This document shows, piece by piece, positions 38,985 through 48,297 of a DNA stretch of 64,000 bases. The notes below the pieces were generated by a model. That model did not search any database, had not been told where the DNA came from, and saw only the letters and a program-made list of their open reading frames with translations. The DNA comes from JAZNOQ01 sp045589215 (GTDB taxonomy: Bacteria; Bacillota; Clostridia; Oscillospirales; CAG-272), in assembly GCA_045589215.1 (NCBI GenBank), contig JAZNOQ010000085.1, positions 19,134 to 83,133 on the forward strand, written 5' to 3'. Within the stretch, counting starts at the first letter, position 1. Each line of letters starts with the position of its first letter. The position numbers were made by a program, and so were the translations under genes.

Positions 38985-40985
38985 ATGTATACACTCAGTT
39001 CAAAGCATATGACCTACTCACTGAACGAGCAGGGACTCGTTACATCGATCGTAAATGGATATAGCGGTCACGAGTACTGCATCATTCCGGGGGAGACCTT
39101 CAAACTGATCTACAAGGAGGATGACTGCGAGGAACGCCCCATATTCGGATCGCTTCAAACGCCGAGTATACGGATCGACGGAAACGTGATGACGGTAATG
39201 TACGACAAGCTCGTCAGCGACAACCGCACGCTGGATATATCGCTTACGATCCGTTACGAGCTTTCAGGAGACACGCTGACGACGGGATATACGATCAAAA
39301 ACAACTCCGATGTGCTTGTTGCGGAGTTTCAATTTTCTCCCGTATCGGGGATTCAGTCGCTGAACGGAAATCCGAAGGAGGATTACGTGATGTGGCCTGC
39401 AAATTTGGGAGCAAAGATCGCAAATCCCGCTTTTACCGATCTTTCGACGATGTCGGGCTTCCGAAAGTACGAGCGTCACGATTTTCTGCACACCGATCTC
39501 GATAAGCTCTACCCCGGACACGCGACGATGCAGTTTTACGTTCTCTGTAATGACAGCGAGGGCATTTACGTTGGCAGCCACGACAAGACCCATCAGACAA
39601 CGGGCATTCATGTCGAAAGAAGGGTGATGGATAACACGCTTCGGCTTGGCATCATCAAATACCCCTTCGCTGAACCGGGCGAGGAATACATCTCTGAACC
39701 GATCGTCTACGCGATGCTCGACGGTGACTGGCACCTCGGATCAAAGATCTATCGGAAATGGATCGAGGAGGAATGCGGTTGGAGGGCTCCGACGCGCCCC
39801 GAATGGGCACAGGAGTTTCAGGGCTGGCTGCGCTGTATTTTCAGAACGCACCACGGCGAATACAACTGGACATATAAGGATATTCCGAGGCTCTTCGATC
39901 AGGTCAAAGAGGTTGGGCTGAACACCCTTTTTGTGCTGGGCTGGCCGAAGGGCGGTTTTGCGCGTATGTGGCCTGATTATATTGCCGATCCGCGACAGGG
40001 CGGAGAAGAGGAACTGAAGAAGGCAATCGACTATGTCCACTCGAAGGGTGGCAAGCTGATTATGTTCCTCAGTTACTTCCTGATCGACAGAAACAGCGAT
40101 TTCTACAAAAACGAGGACGGCAAGGAATGTCTCATCAAGGACATTTGGGGATACGAATATCCCTTTAGGGAGACCTACTGCGGTGAGGGTACGTACAGAA
40201 AGCTGCCGAATCAGCCGATGCCGATGCTCGGCGCTTGCCCGGGCTCAGATGCTTGGCAGGAGAAGATGAAAAAGAGTGCAGATTATTGTCTTAATCTCGG
40301 ATGCGACGGTGTGCTTTATGACCTCGGCGGTCTTGCTCCGTTTTTCTGCTTTGCCGAGGGACACGATCACGAGAAGCCGAATTTTTCACACGCTTCAAAG
40401 GCAAAGCGGTTTGCCGAGCTTCGCGAGACCGTCAAGAGGCACGGCGATGAAAGGATCATTCTGCAGGAGCACTGTGTGGATATTTTTGCGCAGAGTATGG
40501 ACATCGTTCAGCCGAGCGGCTTCGGCAATATCAGAAAGAACGTCAAGGCATATGAGTTTATGCGCTACACCTTTCCCGAGATCGTGATGACGAATCGCGA
40601 GATGGGACAAGATGATTCAAACTATCTTGACAACGTGAACTGCACCTTTGTATACGGTGTTGCGTTCGATATGACGATCTACCGCTGTTGCGGAGATCTT
40701 CACGATGTTCCGAAATACGCCGAATATATGAGCCGTATCATTGCACTCAGAAAGCAGTATGCGAAGTATTTCTTTGACGGAAGATTCGTTGACACGGATG
40801 GTATAGCGGCTTCTTCTGAGAGTTTCCTCTATAAGGGTTACCTTGCGAAGGACGGAAGCCTTGGTGTTGCCGTGTGGAACTGGAGCAAGGGGGATGACAT
40901 CGTGACGTACACAAACAAGGAGACGGGCAAAAGCGTTGCAGTCTCTCTTAAAAAGGACGAGGTTACCTTCGTCGAGCTTTCATAG
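38985..40985 (+). CDS. Glycoside-hydrolase-like DUF6259 protein B, 666 aa
   Basis: Similar in length and layout to the preceding protein but clearly diverged. Shared landmarks are FQGWLRCIFRTHHGEY, LNTLFVLGWPKGGF, the aspartate in VLYDLGGLAPFF and the glutamate in ILQEHCVD. The C-terminal beta domain ends in KDEVTFVELS. It is cytoplasmic, with no signal peptide. GGGAG precedes the ATG. The two genes may cut different linkages of one oligosaccharide or different ends of it. A 12-bp terminator stem follows. Function is inferred from fold-like features only. Confidence 0.7.
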   Translation: MYTLSSKHMTYSLNEQGLVTSIVNGYSGHEYCIIPGETFKLIYKEDDCEERPIFGSLQTPSIRIDGNVMTVMYDKLVSDNRTLDISLTIRYELSGDTLTTGYTIKNNSDVLVAEFQFSPVSGIQSLNGNPKEDYVMWPANLGAKIANPAFTDLSTMSGFRKYERHDFLHTDLDKLYPGHATMQFYVLCNDSEGIYVGSHDKTHQTTGIHVERRVMDNTLRLGIIKYPFAEPGEEYISEPIVYAMLDGDWHLGSKIYRKWIEEECGWRAPTRPEWAQEFQGWLRCIFRTHHGEYNWTYKDIPRLFDQVKEVGLNTLFVLGWPKGGFARMWPDYIADPRQGGEEELKKAIDYVHSKGGKLIMFLSYFLIDRNSDFYKNEDGKECLIKDIWGYEYPFRETYCGEGTYRKLPNQPMPMLGACPGSDAWQEKMKKSADYCLNLGCDGVLYDLGGLAPFFCFAEGHDHEKPNFSHASKAKRFAELRETVKRHGDERIILQEHCVDIFAQSMDIVQPSGFGNIRKNVKAYEFMRYTFPEIVMTNREMGQDDSNYLDNVNCTFVYGVAFDMTIYRCCGDLHDVPKYAEYMSRIIALRKQYAKYFFDGRFVDTDGIAASSESFLYKGYLAKDGSLGVAVWNWSKGDDIVTYTNKETGKSVAVSLKKDEVTFVELS

Positions 40986-40990
40986 AAAAC

Positions 40991-41018
40991 GGGACCGAGT
41001 CAATTTTGACTCGGTCCC
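40991..41018. terminator. Terminator between the DUF6259 pair and the oxidoreductase operon
   Basis: A 12-bp stem (GGGACCGAGTCA with TGACTCGGTCCC) and a small loop, followed by GAAGTTATTTTA on the plus strand and preceded by an A-rich stretch that would serve the minus strand. Confidence 0.85.
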
Positions 41019-41043
41019 GAAGTTATTTTATATGAATGGTTCT

Positions 41044-42102
41044 TCAGATCGTGACCTCGTGGCCGCTTTCTGCCGAACGGTAGATCGCCGAGAGGATACG
41101 CATCAGCTCAACACCGTCCTCTGCGGGGTTGCGGCACTCGACCTTGCCCTCGATCGCATCGACGAAATGGTTGATCTCGCGTGTGAACGCCTCGCTGACG
41201 CTGAGCCCGGTCTTGCCCTCGAACTCGAAGTCCTTCAATTCGTCGTTCTCCTCGCCGTACATACGGACATCCTTGCCGATATAGAGACCTGCGCCCGTGC
41301 CGAAAAGCTCGACGCTGTTGCGGTCGCCCTCAAGGTTCAGGCTGAAGCTCATTTCTGCGGTCATGACCGCGCCGTTATCGAAGCGGATGGTCGCAGCGGC
41401 GAGATCCTCGCAGTCGCATTCTCCGAGCGATTTGCTCGAGGAGGTGTAATTCTTTTTGTTCTTCAGGTTCGAGCGGTCACCGAGCTTCAAGAAGGTAGAG
41501 CCGTAAACCGAAACCGCCTTCGGCTTGCCCATCAGATAACGAACGAGGTCGATCGAGTGAACGCCGAGGTCAATGAGAGGACCGCCTCCCGAGAATTCCT
41601 TTCTGCCGAACCAGCCGCCGGGGTGACCGTTACGGCGAAGGTACTGCGCCTTTGCGTAGTAGATCTCTCCGAGCTTGCCGTCCGCGATCAGATCCGATGC
41701 GAGGTCGCAGTCGCGGCCGAAGCGGCGAACGAAGCCGATCATCAGAAGCTTGCCGTTTCTCTCTGCGGCTGCCTGCATTGCCTCTGCCTCTTCGAGGGTG
41801 GAAGCCATCGGCTTCTCGCACAGGACGTGCTTGCCTGCGTCAAGCGCCATAATGGTGCAGGGTGCGTGTGCGCTGTTCCAAGTGCAGACGCTTACGGCGT
41901 CGATCTCGGGAAGTGCGCGGAGCATTTCCGCTTCGCTGGTGTAAAGACGGGTGACACCGTACTTTTCGCCCATCAGCTTGAGGCGCTCCTCGTTGATGTC
42001 GCAGAACGCGTACAGCTCAACGTCGGGATTTGCAATATAATTTTTGATGTGGTAGGATGAGATGCTTCCAACGCCTACAACGGCTACCTTGATCTTTTCC
42101 AT
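41044..42102 (-). CDS. Gfo/Idh/MocA family oxidoreductase, 352 aa
   Basis: A Rossmann start (VAVVGVGSISSYHI) binds NAD(P), and the EKP motif (LCEKPMAST) holds the usual catalytic lysine. The second half is the family's beta-sheet domain (GGGPLIDLGVHSIDLVRYL, with the expected Asp and His). Such enzymes oxidise or reduce sugars, inositol or amino sugars, and some cleave glycosides by an oxidative route. The ATG at 42102 has AAGGAG nine bases upstream. The gene lies 22 bases behind the sugar isomerase gene, and the pair probably act in sequence on one sugar. Confidence 0.92.
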   Translation of the reverse strand: MEKIKVAVVGVGSISSYHIKNYIANPDVELYAFCDINEERLKLMGEKYGVTRLYTSEAEMLRALPEIDAVSVCTWNSAHAPCTIMALDAGKHVLCEKPMASTLEEAEAMQAAAERNGKLLMIGFVRRFGRDCDLASDLIADGKLGEIYYAKAQYLRRNGHPGGWFGRKEFSGGGPLIDLGVHSIDLVRYLMGKPKAVSVYGSTFLKLGDRSNLKNKKNYTSSSKSLGECDCEDLAAATIRFDNGAVMTAEMSFSLNLEGDRNSVELFGTGAGLYIGKDVRMYGEENDELKDFEFEGKTGLSVSEAFTREINHFVDAIEGKVECRNPAEDGVELMRILSAIYRSAESGHEVTI

Positions 42103-42124
42103 TTTGATATACTCCTTTTCTTGA

Positions 42125-42982
42125 TCAGTTGTTTTCAATCGTCGAGGTGAGGAAATTCTTGGCGATCACAATATCCCCGACGCGATCCTCACCGCATTCG
42201 CGTTCGATCGTGAGGAAGCCCTTGTAGCCGATCGCTTCAAGCGCACGGAGATATTCGGGGAAGGGGACGGAGCCCGTTCCGAGCGCGACCTCCTTGAAGT
42301 AGGGACCCTGAAGCAGCGGATCCTCAGGCTTCGGAACGACGTGATAAACGACCTCGGGATTCGACTCCTTCAGCTTGATGCCGTCCTTTGCGTGGGTGTG
42401 TACGATGTATTTCTTTAAAGTGTGGACTGCCTTTACGGGATCGTCGCCCGTGACCATCACGAGGTTTGCAGGGTCAAGGTTGACGCTGACGCCCGTTGAG
42501 TGGAGTCCGTCGAGGAATCCCTTCAGAACGGTAGCGGTCTCGGGACCTGTTTCGATCGCGAAATGCGCCCCTACGCTGTCTGCAAATTCCGCGAGCTCGC
42601 CGCAGGCATCCTGCATAATGGCGTAGCGGGGGTGAGAGGGATCGGTCGGAACGACGCCGATGTGCGTCGTGATGATGTTCGTTTCAAGCTCGAGCGCCAT
42701 CTCGACGATACGCTTCGATTTCTCGATGAGAGCGGGATTGAGCTCGGGGTTTCCGAAGCCCTTTCCGAGGTCGCCGCAAAGCGCAGAGAAAACGAGACCG
42801 TTCGACTTCATAACGTCGAGCAGCTCACGACGCGCCTCGGTGCTCATGTTTTCGGGCGCGTGCTCGCCCTTGGTCGCGTACATCTGGATACCCTTGGCAC
42901 CGATCTCCGCCGCCTTTTCGATCGCCTCGACCGTAGGGAGACGGAAGGATTCGAGCATAACGCCGATGGGAAATTGATACAT
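42125..42982 (-). CDS. Sugar phosphate isomerase/epimerase, 285 aa
   Basis: A xylose-isomerase-like TIM barrel. Metal-binding candidates are Glu144 (FAIETG), Asp170 (VNLDPANL), His195 and His197 (HTHAKD) and a C-terminal Glu in TIERECG. It shares the fold but little sequence with the isomerase at 247-1182. Pairs of such an isomerase with a Gfo/Idh/MocA enzyme occur in pathways that pass through 3-keto sugars, so that is a reasonable guess here. It is the first gene of the operon, and its promoter overlaps that of the divergent AraC-type gene. Confidence 0.9.
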   Translation of the reverse strand: MYQFPIGVMLESFRLPTVEAIEKAAEIGAKGIQMYATKGEHAPENMSTEARRELLDVMKSNGLVFSALCGDLGKGFGNPELNPALIEKSKRIVEMALELETNIITTHIGVVPTDPSHPRYAIMQDACGELAEFADSVGAHFAIETGPETATVLKGFLDGLHSTGVSVNLDPANLVMVTGDDPVKAVHTLKKYIVHTHAKDGIKLKESNPEVVYHVVPKPEDPLLQGPYFKEVALGTGSVPFPEYLRALEAIGYKGFLTIERECGEDRVGDIVIAKNFLTSTIENN

Positions 42983-43050
42983 AGCCGTATTTCCTTTCTG
43001 ATTTGGAATTCATATTTTTCGGAACCCTGCATAGAGATCCGAAAAAAGGG

Positions 43051-43079
43051 TTGATTTTTCCTTATCTCTATTGTATAAT
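43051..43079 (+). promoter_or_regulatory. Promoter of the second AraC-type gene
   Basis: TTGATT (43051-43056), 17 bases, TATAAT (43074-43079). The -10 shares bases with the -10 of the opposite promoter. Confidence 0.72.
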
Positions 43080-43098
43080 AAGAAATAAGGATTGTCAA
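43070..43098 (-). promoter_or_regulatory. Promoter of the isomerase/oxidoreductase operon, with overlapping palindrome
   Basis: TTGACA (43093-43098), 17 bases, TACAAT (43070-43075). The inverted repeat AGGATT-GTC-AATCCT (43088-43102) covers its -35 and the start region of the opposite promoter, so one bound protein could control both. Confidence 0.8.
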
Positions 43099-43148
43099 TC
43101 CTAAATTTTTGCGTTTTTTTAGCACGATGTTGCTTTTTTGGAGGAAAT

Positions 43149-43970
43149 ATGAGTATTTATGAAAATCACCGCATGAAGGATCCGCGGCTCCCGTTTATTT
43201 TCCACTTCACCCGTTTCTCCCCCGGACATCCCGCGGGGCGCGGAAATTGGCATGAAAATCTTGAGCTTTTGTATTTCGTTTCGGGCTCTGCAACCGTGAC
43301 GAGCAATGAGGATCGACTTTCACTTTCTGCGGGGGAGATTGCCATTCTGAACACCAACCGTCTGCATATGATCTCGACCTCCTCCGAGGAGGGGGCGGAA
43401 TATTATTGCCTGATCATCGACCGCAGCTTTTGTCTTGCAAATCACTTCGACACGGGACGGATCGAATTTGACGAGATCGTGCGTGACAAAGAGATCTCGG
43501 GACTGTTCGACCGCTTGATCTCGGAGTACGCAGAGGACAAGGATGCCCCCTACCGCGTACAGATGATCCGCTCGACCGTCCTTCGAATGATGGCACTTTT
43601 GTGTAGACACCACAGCCGCGCGGAGCTGTCCGAGGAAACCGACTCCCACTGTCTCGTCTGCATCAAGCAGGCTCTCGGACGGATCCACGCGCACAGCGAG
43701 GAGGCGTTCACACTCGACGATATCGCGGAATTCGTCGGGATGAGCAAGTATCATTTCGCAAGAGAGTTTCGCCGCGTTACGGGGCATACCTTCGTCGCGT
43801 ACGTCAATCTCATCCGATGTGAAAAGGCAAAGGCACTGCTTTCCGAGGGGCAGATGCGGATCGGAGACGTTGCGCGTGCATGCGGATTTGAGAGTCAATC
43901 GTACTTTACAAAGACCTTTCGGAAGAATACGGGCGAGCTTCCGAATGAGTACCGAAAACGGAAAAAGTGA
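43149..43970 (+). CDS. AraC family transcriptional regulator, 273 aa
   Basis: An N-terminal cupin with the pattern GNWHENLELLYFVSGSATV and GEIAILNTNRLHMI, then the family's two helix-turn-helix motifs (FTLDDIAEFVGMSKYHFAREFRRV and IGDVARACGFESQSYFTKTF). It is similar in build to the regulator at 35915 but only distantly related in sequence. GGAGG lies before the ATG at 43149. It is divergent from the isomerase operon and shares an overlapping promoter region with it, so it likely controls that operon and itself in response to a sugar. Confidence 0.92.
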   Translation: MSIYENHRMKDPRLPFIFHFTRFSPGHPAGRGNWHENLELLYFVSGSATVTSNEDRLSLSAGEIAILNTNRLHMISTSSEEGAEYYCLIIDRSFCLANHFDTGRIEFDEIVRDKEISGLFDRLISEYAEDKDAPYRVQMIRSTVLRMMALLCRHHSRAELSEETDSHCLVCIKQALGRIHAHSEEAFTLDDIAEFVGMSKYHFAREFRRVTGHTFVAYVNLIRCEKAKALLSEGQMRIGDVARACGFESQSYFTKTFRKNTGELPNEYRKRKK

Positions 43971-44041
43971 ATTTTTAACCGTGTTTTTATGAAAAAATCA
44001 GCTTTTTTGGAAAAAAATTCTGAATTACAGGGCTCTGCTAC

Positions 44042-44070
44042 TTGACAAAATTACAAATTTCGGATAAAAT
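44042..44070 (+). promoter_or_regulatory. Promoter of rny
   Basis: TTGACA (44042-44047), 17 bases, TAAAAT (44065-44070). The leader contains the hairpin TGCCTCA...TGAGGCA (about 44092-44114). Confidence 0.82.
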
Positions 44071-44168
44071 AATAGTATGTTTTATGATGCCTCATTGTTT
44101 GTGTGAGGCAGAAGAAAATAAATAATTTGAAAAAAAGCATAAAACAAGTAAAAATTAGGAGGTGCTAT

Positions 44169-45713
44169 ATGATTCCTATTTGGGCCGCGGCTCTGATTGG
44201 AGTTCTCGCGGTTGCCATCGGTATCGTCATCGGTATTTTGATCCGCAAGTTTATCGGAGAGAACAAGATCGGTTCAGCCGAGCGGGAAGCAAAGCGCGTT
44301 CGGGAGGAAGCCGAAAAAACGGCGGAGACCCTGAAAAAAGAAGCGGTTATCAGTGCAAAAGAAGAAATTCTTCGCCAGCGCAACGAGGCCGAGCGCGAGC
44401 TGAAGGAGCGCAGAAGCGAGGTCAGCCGCCAGGAACGCAGAATCACGCAAAAGGAAGAGGCTTTGGATAAAAAGTCCGAGGCGATGGAGCGCAAGAGCGA
44501 GCAGCTTGATCGAAAGATGAAGGAATGCGACGTTGTGCGCGAAGAGGTCAGCGAGGTGCTGAAGCAGCATCTGGAGAAGCTTGAAAAGATCTCCGGTTAT
44601 ACTGCGGCGGAGGCAAAGGATGAGCTGATCAGCAGAGTTGAGATCGATGCAAGACATGAGATGGCTCAGAGGCTCGCAGAGCTTGAGGAGCAGTTCAAGG
44701 ACGAGGCAGATACCAAGGCCAAGAACATTCTGTCTCTTGCGATCCAGCGTTATGCTGCAGACCACGTTTCGGAGGCGACCATCTCGGTCGTTCAGATCCC
44801 GAGCGAGGATATGAAGGGGCGCATCATCGGACGCGAGGGGCGCAACATTCAGAAGCTCGAAACGCTTACGGGCGTTGAGCTCATTATTGACGATACTCCC
44901 GAGGCAATTACGCTTTCGGGCTTTGATCCGGTCCGCAGAGAGGTCGCAAGGCTTGCGCTTGAACGACTGATCGCTGACGGACGCATCCATCCCGCGCGCA
45001 TCGAGGAGATGGTGGAAAAGGCGCAGAAGGAGGTCGACACCGCAGTCAAGCAGGCAGGTGAAAAGGCTGTCTTTGAGGTTGGCGTACGCGGCATCCATCC
45101 TGACCTGATCCGTCTGCTCGGCAGACTTCGCTACCGTACCAGCTACGGTCAGAACGTGCTTCAGCATTCGATCGAGGTCGCGTTCCTTGCGGGTATGATG
45201 GCGGATGAGCTTGGGGTAGACAGTACGCTTGCAAGACGTGCGGGACTTCTGCACGACATCGGCAAGGCATTCCCCCATGACGTTGAGGGCTCACACGTTG
45301 AGATCGGTGTCAACGCCGTCAAGAAGTACAAGGAAAACAAGGATATCATTCACGCGATCGAGGCACATCACGGAGACGTCGAGGCAAAGACGATCATCGC
45401 AGTGCTTGTGCAGGCGGCAGACGCAATCTCTGCGGCAAGACCCGGTGCAAGACGTGAGGATATGGAAAACTACATCAAGCGTCTCGAAAAGCTTGAGGAG
45501 ATCGCACTCGGATTTACGGGTGTTGAAAAGGCGTATGCGATCCAGGCGGGAAGAGAGCTTCGCGTGCTTGTGAAGCCTGAGGACGTAAACGATGACGGAA
45601 TGCAGATCATTGCACGCGATATGGCGGCGAAGATCAAGTCCGAGATGAAGTATCCGGGACAGATCAAGATCCACGTCATTCGTGAGAGCCGCGCGGTCGA
45701 TTACGCGAAGTAA
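44169..45713 (+). CDS. rny: Ribonuclease Y
   Basis: A membrane-anchored endoribonuclease that starts mRNA decay in many Firmicutes. One membrane segment (3-27) is followed by a long charged coiled coil (about 35-200). Next comes a KH RNA-binding domain ([19 protein letters not shown]) and an HD domain with the metal-binding HD pair (GLLHDIGKA) and the earlier His of QHSIEVAF. At 514 residues it has the usual length. The ATG at 44169 directly precedes the membrane segment and has AGGAGG upstream. It stands alone between its own promoter and a terminator. Confidence 0.97.
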   Translation: MIPIWAAALIGVLAVAIGIVIGILIRKFIGENKIGSAEREAKRVREEAEKTAETLKKEAVISAKEEILRQRNEAERELKERRSEVSRQERRITQKEEALDKKSEAMERKSEQLDRKMKECDVVREEVSEVLKQHLEKLEKISGYTAAEAKDELISRVEIDARHEMAQRLAELEEQFKDEADTKAKNILSLAIQRYAADHVSEATISVVQIPSEDMKGRIIGREGRNIQKLETLTGVELIIDDTPEAITLSGFDPVRREVARLALERLIADGRIHPARIEEMVEKAQKEVDTAVKQAGEKAVFEVGVRGIHPDLIRLLGRLRYRTSYGQNVLQHSIEVAFLAGMMADELGVDSTLARRAGLLHDIGKAFPHDVEGSHVEIGVNAVKKYKENKDIIHAIEAHHGDVEAKTIIAVLVQAADAISAARPGARREDMENYIKRLEKLEEIALGFTGVEKAYAIQAGRELRVLVKPEDVNDDGMQIIARDMAAKIKSEMKYPGQIKIHVIRESRAVDYAK

Positions 45714-45886
45714 TACGCTGCTTGATCATTCAAATCCTTCGGTGCCGTTGGCATCGGATACAAGAGGTTATTTCTGTTTTAGATGAACCCTTACGGGTGT
45801 GCATATATTTTTACATAAAATTCAGTAGAAAAATTGCTCGACCGCATCTCGGTCAGCTCGTATAGATAAAGCTAAAAAATGACCGA

Positions 45887-45913
45887 AGGGGCTGAGTCAA
45901 CGACTCAGCCCCT
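45887..45913. terminator. Bidirectional terminator between rny and the D-aminoacylase gene
   Basis: A 12-bp stem (AGGGGCTGAGTC with GACTCAGCCCCT) with T-rich flanks on both strands. It shares the GCTGAGTC core with the terminator at 1221-1253. Confidence 0.85.
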
Positions 45914-45935
45914 CTTCTATTTGTCAAATCCTTTG

Positions 45936-47441
45936 TCAGCGAAGATAGATCTTGCCGCGGCGAATGCCGTTGAATTCGTTGTTTTCGACCACGACCTCGC
46001 CGTCGACGATGACGTAATGAAGTCCCTTGTTCTTGCGCTCACAATGGACGAAATCTGCACAGTCCTCGATCTTATCCGCATCAAAAATGCAAAGATCGGC
46101 ATCCTTGCCGACGAGGAGCCTGCCCTTTTCGGGAAGGTTGTAAACGTCAGCGGGAAGGGAGGTCATCCTGCGGATCATTTCGGGGAGCGGGACAATACTT
46201 CGCTCACGAACGTAACGCGCGAGAACGCGGGGGAAGGTGGCACGGAGACGCGGATGATACTTGCGCGATTTGCCTGCAACCGCGGAGTCGGTGCCGATCA
46301 TCGTGCGCGGATGCTTCAATACATTTTCGACATCCTCTTCACACATCATAAAGAAGCAAGCACCCGCTCCGCCCTTGGTTTCGCGAAGGATCGAGAAAAC
46401 GGTATCCATGCGGTCGGAGTCGCCGCGCAGCTCTGCGATTTCGTTTACGTTCATGCCCTCGTACTCGGGATGCTCGTTGCATTTTGTGACGAGAGTCCAG
46501 CTGAGATCGTTGTTCCATTGCTCAGCCCACTTTTTGATATCCGCTACGATCGCGGGATTATCAAGTAGACTAAGCGCGTTGGTCGTTCCTTCGGGATGGA
46601 ATGCCTTCGGGACGAATCTCGCGAGCATCGTCGTATGGGATGCGATGTAGGGGTAGACGTCAAGATATAGATCTGCTCCGTTCGCATTCGCTTCGTCGAT
46701 CAGGGCGAGCGTCTCTTTTGTCTTTCCGAAGTTCGCGAAGCCGTGCGCCTTATGATGGGAGAACACAGCGCGGCATCCCGACTTTACGCTGATGCTTATG
46801 AATTCCTTAACCGATTCGATGACGTTATCATCCTCACAGCGGATATGCGCCGCGATCACGCCGTTGTTTCTCGCTACGACCTTCGCAAGAGCGATTGCCT
46901 CGTCGGTGGGGGCGTAGCAGCCGGGAACATAAAAGAGCCCGAAGGACAAACCGATGGCACCCGCATCCATTGCATCCTGTACAAGCTCCTCCATCCTTTG
47001 GAGCTCCTCGGGAGTAGCATTGCGGTTCACCTTGCCCATTACAGCTGAGCGAAGTGAGTTATGACCGATCATAAGAGCTGCGCTTGAGCCCTGTGACAGA
47101 TCCTTTACGCCCGAAATGTATTGACTCATTTTGGTCAAAACGCCGTCCTTTTTCTTGGGGGCTTGGGAGAATCCGCATTGTCCCGTGATCGAAAGAGTAA
47201 TGCCTTGCTCGATTTTTTCACGCTGATTCGGAAAGGGCTTGATCGTTCTGTCGGAATGGCTGTGTGAATCGATGAAGCCGGGTGTGACCGTGAGGCCCGT
47301 TGCATCGATCACCTTGTCAGCACCGTTGAGGTCCTCTCCGATCGCGGCGATCTTGCCGTCCTTTACGGCGACATCGCCCATATAAGGTTCAGATCCCGTA
47401 CCGTCTATGACCGTTGCGTTCTTGATCATCAAGTCGTACAT
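45936..47441 (-). CDS. D-aminoacylase / N-acyl-D-amino acid deacylase family, 501 aa
   Basis: An amidohydrolase-fold enzyme. Metal-binding residues of the family are present: His60 and His62 (DSHSHSD), Cys89 (TGQCG), the His pair in FSHHKAHG and the Asp of IGTDSAV. It removes acyl groups from N-acyl-D-amino acids, or acts on related cyclic or dipeptide amides. It is cytoplasmic. The ATG at 47441 with GAGGTG six bases upstream is preferred over an in-frame GTG at 47450 that overlaps the ribosome site. It could serve in peptidoglycan or D-amino acid salvage; the substrate is not fixed. Confidence 0.88.
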   Translation of the reverse strand: MYDLMIKNATVIDGTGSEPYMGDVAVKDGKIAAIGEDLNGADKVIDATGLTVTPGFIDSHSHSDRTIKPFPNQREKIEQGITLSITGQCGFSQAPKKKDGVLTKMSQYISGVKDLSQGSSAALMIGHNSLRSAVMGKVNRNATPEELQRMEELVQDAMDAGAIGLSFGLFYVPGCYAPTDEAIALAKVVARNNGVIAAHIRCEDDNVIESVKEFISISVKSGCRAVFSHHKAHGFANFGKTKETLALIDEANANGADLYLDVYPYIASHTTMLARFVPKAFHPEGTTNALSLLDNPAIVADIKKWAEQWNNDLSWTLVTKCNEHPEYEGMNVNEIAELRGDSDRMDTVFSILRETKGGAGACFFMMCEEDVENVLKHPRTMIGTDSAVAGKSRKYHPRLRATFPRVLARYVRERSIVPLPEMIRRMTSLPADVYNLPEKGRLLVGKDADLCIFDADKIEDCADFVHCERKNKGLHYVIVDGEVVVENNEFNGIRRGKIYLR

Positions 47442-47500
47442 AATAAACACCTCTTTTTCAGTATTACTTAGGCTTCGTTTGACGAGATCACGTCCCGTTT

Positions 47501-47529
47501 ATTATAGCACCTATGCCGTTATATGTCAA
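47501..47529 (-). promoter_or_regulatory. Perfect consensus promoter of the D-aminoacylase gene
   Basis: TTGACA (47524-47529), 17 bases, TATAAT (47501-47506). Confidence 0.9.
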
Positions 47530-47550
47530 GAACATGCCACCAAAAAACGA

Positions 47551-47598
47551 ACGGAAAAAGAAAGAGAGAGACCGCCATGTTAGACGAGTCTCTCTTTT
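47551..47598 (-). terminator. Terminator of the candidate structured RNA
   Basis: On the minus strand, GTCTCTCT pairs with AGAGAGAC around a 15-base loop, and TTTCTTTTT follows. Confidence 0.8.
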
Positions 47599-47755
47599 TC
47601 TGTATGTGTGCCCCACCTGGCCGTGTAACCGATGATGAGAAAACCCGCTAAACGAGGGCGGCTCCCTATCCGTTTCTTTACTGCTCCCAACGTCCGTGCT
47701 TCTCCGGTCGGGACAAGTCACCGATGCGGGAGAAGGCGGGAGGTCTGCAAACCAA
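47599..47755 (-). ncRNA. Candidate structured RNA, possibly 6S RNA
   Basis: The stretch between the DUF1292 gene and a minus-strand terminator has no ribosome site or plausible gene but folds well. AAACG-GAT-AGGG pairs with CCCT-CGTTT (near 47655-47680), and TCCCGAC pairs with GTTGGGA (near 47690-47715). The 5' half (CGGTGACTTGTCCCGACCGG) and the 3' half (GGTTACACGGCCAGGTGG) recall conserved parts of 6S RNA, which binds the housekeeping RNA polymerase. The length of roughly 160-200 bases also fits. The 5' end and promoter are not clear. Other small RNAs remain possible. Confidence 0.42.
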
Positions 47756-47858
47756 AACAGAATCTCATTATTTCGGGATCCTTTTTCTAACTGTAGGTTC
47801 TAAAATCAGTTATCACGCACCCGGCAGGATGTGTACTGTAACTTTGCGGGCAGATGGA

Positions 47859-48173
47859 TTACTTCTTGCCCTTTTCCGTGGGAGGGTTCAGATCGTAATC
47901 AAGATCGGAAATGAACATATCGTCGAAGATGTCTGCGACGTCGTCGAACTCGTTGTCGTCGTCGAGGGTGACGAGCATATCCTCGCCGTTGTCGATGATC
48001 TTCTTCAGAATGACGTATTCGCATTCGGTTGCGTCGGCATCGACGTCGGAGGGGATCATCGCGAAGTATTCGGTGCCCTTATATTCGCACTTTCCGATGA
48101 CCTCAAATTCGAGCTCGTTGCCGTCCTCGTCGGTCAAGGTGTAGTATTCGCTTTCGAAGGTTGCGTTATCCAT
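47859..48173 (-). CDS. DUF1292 domain protein, 104 aa
   Basis: A small, very acidic soluble protein. The family pattern is present: YYTLTDEDGNELEFEVIG, a middle TEYFAMIP, then CEYVILKK. Homologues in Firmicutes lie near the Holliday-junction resolvase gene ruvX, but here it stands alone with its own promoter. The tail is rich in Asp. No function is known. AAAGG lies 12 bases before the ATG. The candidate structured RNA lies downstream on the same strand. Confidence 0.88.
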   Translation of the reverse strand: MDNATFESEYYTLTDEDGNELEFEVIGKCEYKGTEYFAMIPSDVDADATECEYVILKKIIDNGEDMLVTLDDDNEFDDVADIFDDMFISDLDYDLNPPTEKGKK

Positions 48174-48223
48174 AGTTTTGTAGAGCCTTTCTCTTTTTTA
48201 CGTTGATAATGGTTTCTACTAAT

Positions 48224-48252
48224 ATTGTATCGTATTTCCCCCGTCTTGTCAA
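48224..48252 (-). promoter_or_regulatory. Promoter of the DUF1292 gene
   Basis: TTGACA (48247-48252), 17 bases, TACAAT (48224-48229). Confidence 0.85.
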
Positions 48253-48297
48253 TGGTTTTCGAAAAGTTTTAGCGGGGAATTTTTTCCTTATAACGAC

